Source of the DNA: an uncultured Eubacteriales bacterium
Lineage (GTDB): Bacteria; Bacillota; Clostridia; Oscillospirales; Oscillospiraceae
Assembly (NCBI GenBank): GCA_900320765.1
Contig: ONTN01000027.1
Coordinates: 1 to 10,701 of the forward strand
Direction of reading: 5' to 3'
DNA: 10,701 nt
The position numbers were made by a program, and so were the translations under genes. Within the stretch, counting starts at the first letter, position 1. Each line of letters opens with the position of its first letter. Under the pieces are notes generated by a model. It saw only the letters and a list, made by a program, of their open reading frames with translations. It searched no databases and was not told the origin of the DNA. Below are positions 6,894 to 10,701 of this stretch, piece after piece.

Positions 6894-6930
6894 GCAAAAA
6901 CAAGACCGAGGCGGCAAAACCGCCCCGGTC
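6894..6930 (-). terminator. Rho-independent terminator of the decarboxylase gene
   Basis: Minus strand: stem GACCGGGGCGG (6930-6920), loop TTTTG, stem CCGCCTCGGTC (6914-6904) with one A/C mismatch, then a T-rich tract to about 6894. It lies 16 bases beyond the stop at 6947. The plus strand side is also followed by TTTCGTTTTA, so it may act in both directions. Confidence 0.85.
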
Positions 6931-6946
6931 TTTCGTTTTATCCCTT

Positions 6947-8185
6947 TCAAAATACCATCGTCGCGAAGTAGTCGTCCGGCGTCTCGCGGCGGCGGAGGAG
7001 CTTCGTCGAGCCGTCCTCGCAGAGGAGGACCTCGGGGCTTCTCAGCTTCCCGTTGTAGTTATAGCCCATCGCGTGGCCGTGCGCTCCCGTGTCGTGGATA
7101 ACGAGGAGGTCGCCGACGTCTATCTCGGGCAGTTCCCTGTCTATCGCGAACTTATCGTTATTCTCGCAGAGCGAGCCGACGACGTCGTAGAGGTGATCCT
7201 CAGGCATATTCTCCTTGCCGAGGACGGTTATGTGGTGATAGGCTCCGTACATCGCGGGACGCATAAGATCGCAGGCGCAGGCGTCGACGCCGATGTACTC
7301 CTTATAAATATGCTTCTCATGGACGGCCTTCGTCAGAAGGCAGCCGTAGGGCGCGAGCATATATCTGCCGAGCTCGGTAAATATCTTAACGTCGTCCATT
7401 CCTGCGGGAACGAGGATCTCCTCGTAAGCCTTGCGGACGCCCTCTGCGATAACGTAGATATCGGGGCCGAGCTGGTCGGGGTAGTAGGGCACGCCGATTC
7501 CGCCGGAGAGGTTTATGAAGGCAATGTGCGCTCCCGTATCGCGGTTCAGCTCAACGGCGAGCTTGAAGAGCTTCTTCGCCATCATCGGGTAATACTCGTT
7601 GAAGGTCGCGTTCGACACAAGGAAGGCGTGGATGCCGAAGTGCTTAGCTCCCGCCGCCATAAGGTCGCGGTAGGCGCTTTTAATCTGACCCTTCGTCATT
7701 CCGTACTTCGCGTCGCGCGGGTTATCCATTATCTGGTTGGCGACGGAGAAAACTCCTCCCGGGTTATAGCGGCAGCAGACGGTCTCCGGAACTCCGGCGA
7801 CACGCTTCAAAAACTCAACGTGGGTATAGTCGTCAAGGTTGATATACGCTCCGAGCTCGTAGGCCTTCTGCATATCGGCGACGGGCGTCTCGTTCGAGGA
7901 GAACATTATCTCCGAGCCGGAGAGGCCGCATTTTTCGGAGAGCATAAGCTCGGTAAGGCTGGAGCAGTCGGCTCCGCAGCCCTCCTCGTGCAGTATCTTC
8001 AGTATGCCGGGGGTCGGCGTCGCCTTGACGGCGAAATATTCCTTAAAGCCCTTGTTCCAGGAGAAGGCGTCGTAAAGCTTTCGGGCGTTCTCCCTTATTC
8101 CTTTCTCATCGTAAATATGCACGGGGGTGCCGTACTTTCGCGCAATCTCCTCAAACTGAGATTTCGTAGCGAATACTTCCTTCAT
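6947..8185 (-). CDS. Diaminopimelate decarboxylase-like PLP enzyme (fold type III), divergent subgroup
   Basis: The 412-residue protein resembles LysA, which makes L-lysine and CO2 from meso-diaminopimelate. Alanine-racemase-type barrel: EYFAVKATPTP carries the PLP lysine Lys54; LSGGIG (226-231) binds PLP phosphate; ELGR (271-274) stands where the family has EPGR. The C-terminal domain has DLMRPAMYGAYHH (306-318), Cys340-Glu-Asn-Asn-Asp and ELPEIDVGDL (351-360), followed by the YNYNGKLRSPEVLL tail, all typical of DAP decarboxylases. The usual HCHIGSQ stretch is instead GIHAFLVSN (184-192), so the substrate specificity is not certain. Start ATG 8185 is chosen over the in-frame upstream ATGs (8194 and 8299) because AAAGGG stands 9 bases before it; the extra upstream codons do not look like family sequence. 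Single gene, own promoter and terminator, divergent from pyrR. Lysine synthesis is likely but other amino-acid decarboxylation cannot be excluded. Confidence 0.82.
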   Translation of the reverse strand: MKEVFATKSQFEEIARKYGTPVHIYDEKGIRENARKLYDAFSWNKGFKEYFAVKATPTPGILKILHEEGCGADCSSLTELMLSEKCGLSGSEIMFSSNETPVADMQKAYELGAYINLDDYTHVEFLKRVAGVPETVCCRYNPGGVFSVANQIMDNPRDAKYGMTKGQIKSAYRDLMAAGAKHFGIHAFLVSNATFNEYYPMMAKKLFKLAVELNRDTGAHIAFINLSGGIGVPYYPDQLGPDIYVIAEGVRKAYEEILVPAGMDDVKIFTELGRYMLAPYGCLLTKAVHEKHIYKEYIGVDACACDLMRPAMYGAYHHITVLGKENMPEDHLYDVVGSLCENNDKFAIDRELPEIDVGDLLVIHDTGAHGHAMGYNYNGKLRSPEVLLCEDGSTKLLRRRETPDDYFATMVF

Positions 8186-8239
8186 CCTGTTCATCCCTTT
8201 CGTAAAGCAATTATTTAGTGTATTAAAGAAGGTACACCA

Positions 8240-8268
8240 TTTATAATACATTTTCCCCGAAAATGCAA
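8240..8268 (-). promoter_or_regulatory. Promoter of the decarboxylase gene with a palindrome in its spacer
   Basis: Minus strand: TTGCAT (8268-8263), 17-base spacer, TATAAA (8245-8240). The spacer holds a perfect inverted repeat CATTTTC-CCC-GAAAATG (8249-8265) that overlaps the -35 box. The leader is about 45-50 bases, too short for a lysine riboswitch. Confidence 0.7.
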
Positions 8269-8366
8269 GCGATTTAATAAGGAATATAGGCTTCGCCAAA
8301 ATCGGATTACATAATTCCCTTTACCTTATCCATACTGACGAAAATGTCGAAATTGTGAACAAATTG

Positions 8367-8396
8367 TTGACACCGCGCGTTTTGCGGTGGTATATT
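8367..8396 (+). promoter_or_regulatory. Promoter of pyrR-uraA
   Basis: A consensus -35 TTGACA (8367-8372), an 18-base spacer and TATATT (8391-8396). Transcription would start near 8402-8404, just before the PyrR-binding structure. The spacer contains the inverted repeat CACCGC-GCGTTTT-GCGGTG (8371-8389). Confidence 0.8.
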
Positions 8397-8409
8397 TACC
8401 GACGGAAAA

Positions 8410-8442
8410 ATCTTTAAGGCGGTACAGAGCGACCGGCAAGAT
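8410..8442 (+). promoter_or_regulatory. PyrR-binding anti-antiterminator in the pyr leader
   Basis: The RNA folds as the known PyrR-binding loop: lower stem AUCUU (8410-8414)/AAGAU (8438-8442), a one-sided UAA internal bulge (8415-8417), upper stem GGCGGU (8418-8423)/ACCGGC (8432-8437) with one G/G mismatch, and a terminal loop with the core CAGAG. The family consensus has a UUUAA bulge and a CAGAGA-type loop; here the loop is ACAGAGCG and the closing pairs differ. PyrR with UMP bound should hold this structure. That frees the terminator at 8469 by blocking GCAAGAUG from pairing with GGCAUUGC (8460-8467). Confidence 0.8.
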
Positions 8443-8468
8443 GTCATTATCGGTTCTTTGGCATTGCT

Positions 8469-8503
8469 GCGCCGCGTCTTTAGGACGGGGCGCTTTTTCT
8501 TTT
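8469..8503 (+). terminator. Attenuator (intrinsic terminator) of the pyr leader
   Basis: Stem GCGCCGCGTC (8469-8478), loop TTTAG, stem GACGGGGCGC (8484-8493) with one G/G mismatch, then TTTTTCTTTT (8494-8503). It ends directly before the pyrR ribosome site GGAGG (8506-8510), so termination here gives a leader of about 100 bases without any gene. Confidence 0.88.
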
Positions 8504-8516
8504 GCGGAGGGCAGGA

Positions 8517-9053
8517 ATGAAATTCAAGGCTCAGATAATGGACGAGGCCGCGGTCGAGCGGACTCTGATCCGCATAGCTCACCAGATAATCGAGAAAAAC
8601 GACGGGACGGACGGTCTCTGCCTCATCGGGATCAAGACGAGGGGGATACCCCTTGCCGGGAGGATAGCCGAAAACATAAGCCGCATCGAGGGCGTAGATA
8701 TTCCGGTCGGAAAGCTCGATATAAGCCTCTACCGCGACGATCTTTCAAACATTGCCGATTCTCCGATAGTGAGCGACACCTCGGTCCCCTTCGACGTTAC
8801 GGGGAAGACGGTAGTCCTCGTGGACGACGTAATCTTCACCTGCAGGACGGCGAGGGCGGCGATGGACGCCGTGACAGATCTCGGCAGGCCTGCCCGGATC
8901 CAGCTTTTCTGCCTTATCGACAGGGGGCATTCCGAGCTTCCCATCCGTGCGACATACGTCGGCAAAAATATCCCCACCAGCTTAAGCGAGATAGTAAGCG
9001 TAAAGCTCACCGAGACAGACGGCGAGACGAGCGTTTCTATATATGAAAAGTAA
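8517..9053 (+). CDS. pyrR: PyrR: pyr mRNA-binding attenuation protein / uracil phosphoribosyltransferase
   Basis: UMP-dependent RNA-binding regulator that promotes attenuation of pyr genes; many members also convert uracil and PRPP to UMP. The 178-residue protein has the usual length. Seen: IGIKTRGIPLA (37-47), GKLDISLYRDDL (65-76), the PRPP-binding stretch VVLVDDVIFTCRT (99-111) and IDRGHSELPIRATYVGKN (134-151), a region near the RNA/PRPP site. In the PRPP loop the normal Gly of TGRT is Cys109, and RGHRELPIRAD-type residues are changed to Ser139 and Thr146. Start ATG 8517 has GGAGG at 8506-8510; an in-frame TTG at 8502 falls inside the terminator tract and is rejected. uraA follows 28 bases after the stop with no terminator between, so the two form an operon under the PyrR leader. 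Confidence 0.95.
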   Translation: MKFKAQIMDEAAVERTLIRIAHQIIEKNDGTDGLCLIGIKTRGIPLAGRIAENISRIEGVDIPVGKLDISLYRDDLSNIADSPIVSDTSVPFDVTGKTVVLVDDVIFTCRTARAAMDAVTDLGRPARIQLFCLIDRGHSELPIRATYVGKNIPTSLSEIVSVKLTETDGETSVSIYEK

Positions 9054-9081
9054 GAAAAAATAATTTACGGAGGATAAGAAC

Positions 9082-10446
9082 ATGAATCTCACGTACGGCA
9101 TCAAGGATAAGCCCCCGGTAGGACAGACGATCGTCTTCGCCCTGCAGCAGCTTCTGGCCATCATGGCCGCCACCATCGCCGTTCCGGCCATTGTCGGAAA
9201 CGGAATGAGCCAGACCGCCGCTCTCTTCGGCGCCGGCGTCGGAACTCTCGTTTATCTCATTTTCACCAAGTTCAAGAGCCCGGTCTTCCTCGGCTCCTCC
9301 TTCGCCTTCCTCGGCTCAATGTTCGCGGCCTTCGCCGGCGCGGCTTCCGCTCAGGTCGGCTACCTCGGTCTCATTTTCGGCGCTCTCTTCGCCGGTCTTG
9401 TGTACGTTGTAATCGCTCTCGTCGTAAAGGCTGTCGGAACCCGCTGGATCGATAAGCTCATGCCCGCCGTCGTTATCGGACCCACGGTCGCCATCATCGG
9501 ACTCTCCCTCTCCGGCAACGCAGTAGGCGATCTCATGGGTACCACCGGCGCAGTTGCGAACGGCGCCAGCACCTATGTCTGCATGATCTGCGGCCTCGTA
9601 ACTCTTGCCGCCACCATGCTCTGCTCCGTTTTCGGCAAGAAATTCCTTAAGATGATTCCCTTCATCATCGGCATCCTTGCCGGTTACATCGTCGCCACCG
9701 TCTTCACCGTTATCGGCAACGCCACCGAGAATCCCGCTCTTCAGATCGTCAACTTCGGTCTCTTCGCCAATATGACCTGGGTGCCAGATTTCACCTTCCT
9801 TCAGGCCTTCAAGGGCTTCGACGGCCTCACCGGCAGCTATATAGCCACCGTCGCCGTCGCCTACGTCCCCGTCGCCTTCGTCGTATTCGCGGAGCATATC
9901 GCCGACCACAAGAATCTCTCCAGCATCATCGGTCAGGACCTCCTCAAGGATCCCGGACTTGACAGGACCCTTCTCGGCGACGGCATCGGCTCCTTCGCCG
10001 GCGCTATCTTCGGCGGCTGCCCCAACACCACCTACGGTGAGAGCGTCGGCTGCGTAGCCATCAGCGGCAACGCCTCCGTCGTCACCATTCTCTACACCGC
10101 CATTATGGCGATAGTAATAAGCTTCTTCGGACCCTTCGCCACCTTCCTCGCCACCATCCCCAGCTGCGTTATGGGCGGCGTCTGCATCGCTCTCTACGGC
10201 TTCATCGCCGTCTCGGGCCTTAAGATGATCCAGAAGGTCGACCTCAACGACAACAAGAACCTCTTCGTTGTCTCCGTTATCCTCATTGCCGGCGTCGGCG
10301 GTATGTCCGTCTCCTTCGGCAAGGTCACGATCACCGAGGTCGCCTGCGCCCTTATCCTCGGCATACTCACGAACGTTATGCTGAAGAACAAGGAGCCCGA
10401 GGCAGAGCCCGCAACCGGAAAGAAAGCCGGAAAGAAGTCCAAATAA
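9082..10446 (+). CDS. uraA: Uracil:proton symporter, NCS2 family
   Basis: Inner-membrane uracil importer (UraA/PyrP), 454 residues, within the usual 410-460. It is almost wholly hydrophobic, consistent with the 14 transmembrane segments of the family. Signature segments: SSFAFLGS (72-79), VVIGPTVAIIGLSL (130-143), FAEHIADHKNL (269-279) with Glu271, the uracil-binding Glu of the eighth helix, GDGIGSFAGAIFGGCPNTTYGE (299-320, tenth helix, Glu320), and a lysine-rich soluble tail after about residue 434. Start ATG 9082 has GGAGG at 9069-9073. Codon use is strongly biased to C-ending codons (CTC, GCC, ATC), more than in udk or pyrR, which suggests high expression. It is co-transcribed with pyrR and so should be repressed when UMP is plentiful. 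A terminator follows. A xanthine/purine NCS2 role is less likely because of the pyrR context and the TTYGE motif. Confidence 0.95.
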   Translation: MNLTYGIKDKPPVGQTIVFALQQLLAIMAATIAVPAIVGNGMSQTAALFGAGVGTLVYLIFTKFKSPVFLGSSFAFLGSMFAAFAGAASAQVGYLGLIFGALFAGLVYVVIALVVKAVGTRWIDKLMPAVVIGPTVAIIGLSLSGNAVGDLMGTTGAVANGASTYVCMICGLVTLAATMLCSVFGKKFLKMIPFIIGILAGYIVATVFTVIGNATENPALQIVNFGLFANMTWVPDFTFLQAFKGFDGLTGSYIATVAVAYVPVAFVVFAEHIADHKNLSSIIGQDLLKDPGLDRTLLGDGIGSFAGAIFGGCPNTTYGESVGCVAISGNASVVTILYTAIMAIVISFFGPFATFLATIPSCVMGGVCIALYGFIAVSGLKMIQKVDLNDNKNLFVVSVILIAGVGGMSVSFGKVTITEVACALILGILTNVMLKNKEPEAEPATGKKAGKKSK

Positions 10447-10461
10447 AATCCCGTTTACCGA

Positions 10462-10490
10462 ACCGTCCTCCCAGCCGGGAGGGCGGTTTT
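10462..10490 (+). terminator. Intrinsic terminator of pyrR-uraA
   Basis: Stem ACCGTCCTCCC (10462-10472), loop AGCC, stem GGGAGGGCGGT (10477-10487), 11 pairs with one G-U, followed by TTTATTA. It is 15 bases after the uraA stop. Confidence 0.93.
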
Positions 10491-10516
10491 ATTATGCCTT
10501 TTTTCACTATAATTTA

Positions 10517-10545
10517 TTGCATTATTCTGCGCTTTCTTGTATAAT
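10517..10545 (+). promoter_or_regulatory. Promoter of the ABC ATPase gene
   Basis: TTGCAT (10517-10522), 17-base spacer, TATAAT (10540-10545), about 35 bases upstream of the start codon. Confidence 0.8.
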
Positions 10546-10579
10546 AAGACCAAATAAAAGGGAAAGCAGGTGAAGGCTT

Positions 10580-10701
10580 ATGGACAGTTCTCCCGAGTAT
10601 GTTATCGAGATGCTTCATATAACGAAGGAGTTCCCGGGAATCAAGGCCAACGATGTTTTTTTTAATGAGACGGCGACCACCGAGATCTACACCCTTCTGG
10701 G
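10580..10701 (+). CDS. Nucleoside-type ABC transporter ATP-binding protein, N-terminal start only (sequence corrupted)
   Basis: Forty-one residues are visible, starting MDSSPEYVIEMLHITKEFPG and continuing IKAND, the standard opening of the two-domain ATPases (sugar/nucleoside type, YufO/RbsA-like) that serve BMP lipoproteins. The frame ends in EIYTLLG, just before the expected Walker A. AGGTG at 10568-10572 stands 7 bases before the start. Residues 26-37 (VFFNETATTEIY) do not fit the family, where a stretch ending in K-G-E-I is usual; they are encoded by what looks like sequencing-adapter DNA. The 16-codon distance from AND to the end equals that of normal members. The permeases are expected downstream, outside the window. 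Function is inferred from the first 25 residues and from the BMP gene at the other end of this segment. Confidence 0.75.
   Translation, partial: MDSSPEYVIEMLHITKEFPGIKANDVFFNETATTEIYTLL
10656..10692 (+). other. Illumina P5 flow-cell oligonucleotide sequence (adapter contamination)
   Basis: Eight T (10656-10663) are followed by 29 bases (10664-10692) that match the Illumina P5 sequence, AATGA...GAGATCTACAC, at 28 positions; the only difference is G for T at 10669. The grafted P5 oligonucleotide carries a poly-T spacer in just this place. A chance match of this length is not credible. Confidence 0.95.

Noticed and set aside
7073..8218. 381-codon plus-strand frame
   Set aside because: Antisense to the decarboxylase, whose motifs are unmistakable on the other strand.
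8186..8240. Lysine riboswitch upstream of the decarboxylase
   Set aside because: The leader is only about 45-50 bases with no conserved lysine-riboswitch elements; it is too short.
8186..8299. N-terminal extension of the decarboxylase from an upstream in-frame ATG at 8299
   Set aside because: The extension covers the promoter region, has no ribosome site, and its residues do not resemble a targeting sequence or the family; ATG 8185 has AAAGGG at a good distance.
8387..9046. 219-codon plus-strand frame overlapping pyrR
   Set aside because: Different frame from pyrR, Arg/Ser-rich translation, and no ribosome site at its start inside the promoter.

Overview
The window reads as a short-read metagenome contig whose main part (about 3,100-10,700) comes from a gut-type Clostridia bacterium (Oscillospirales-like is my guess). 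Supporting this are strong Shine-Dalgarno sites, TTGACA/TATAAT promoters, a PyrR-controlled pyr leader, a Tdk with a Firmicutes-like P-loop, and two copies of a multi-hairpin intergenic repeat that I recall from gut Clostridia. Roughly the first 3,000 bases look foreign to this. They carry, on the minus strand, a glutamine-amidotransferase-like/VWA-type membrane protein and a DUF4175-like membrane protein, a pair typical of Verrucomicrobiota/Lentisphaerota/Planctomycetota MoxR-type operons.

Layout. 1-1468 (minus): partial DUF4175-like gene running off the left edge. 1473-about 3020 (minus): C-terminal part of a GATase-like membrane protein. About 3020-3104: a chimeric join, apparently with a short Fn3-like piece in the middle. 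About 3100-3755 (minus): N-terminal 218 residues of a BMP-family nucleoside-binding lipoprotein. 3914-4639 (minus): deoD. 4771-5983 (plus): udk-tdk, divergent from deoD and overlapping by 8 bases. 5992-6817: two 138-bp near-identical repeats flanking a small orphan membrane-anchored protein. 6947-8185 (minus): a diaminopimelate-decarboxylase-like PLP enzyme. 8367-10490 (plus): promoter, PyrR-binding leader, attenuator, pyrR, uraA and terminator. 10580-end (plus): start of a nucleoside-type ABC ATPase.

Functionally the Clostridial part is a nucleoside/nucleobase salvage neighbourhood. BMP lipoprotein and an ABC ATPase bring nucleosides in, DeoD splits purine nucleosides, Udk and Tdk phosphorylate uridine/cytidine and thymidine, and UraA imports uracil. 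PyrR (UMP-sensing attenuator and possible uracil phosphoribosyltransferase) controls its own gene and uraA through a readable leader structure.

The two most important observations are warnings. The 760-codon open frame at 1473-3755 is almost certainly an artificial fusion of unrelated genomes. The last about 45 bases contain the Illumina P5 flow-cell oligonucleotide (28 of 29 bases, with a poly-T lead) embedded in the ABC ATPase gene. I did not find a convincing new biological system. The best biological leads are the pyr leader, the repeat-flanked orphan gene, and the divergent active-site motifs in PyrR and the decarboxylase.
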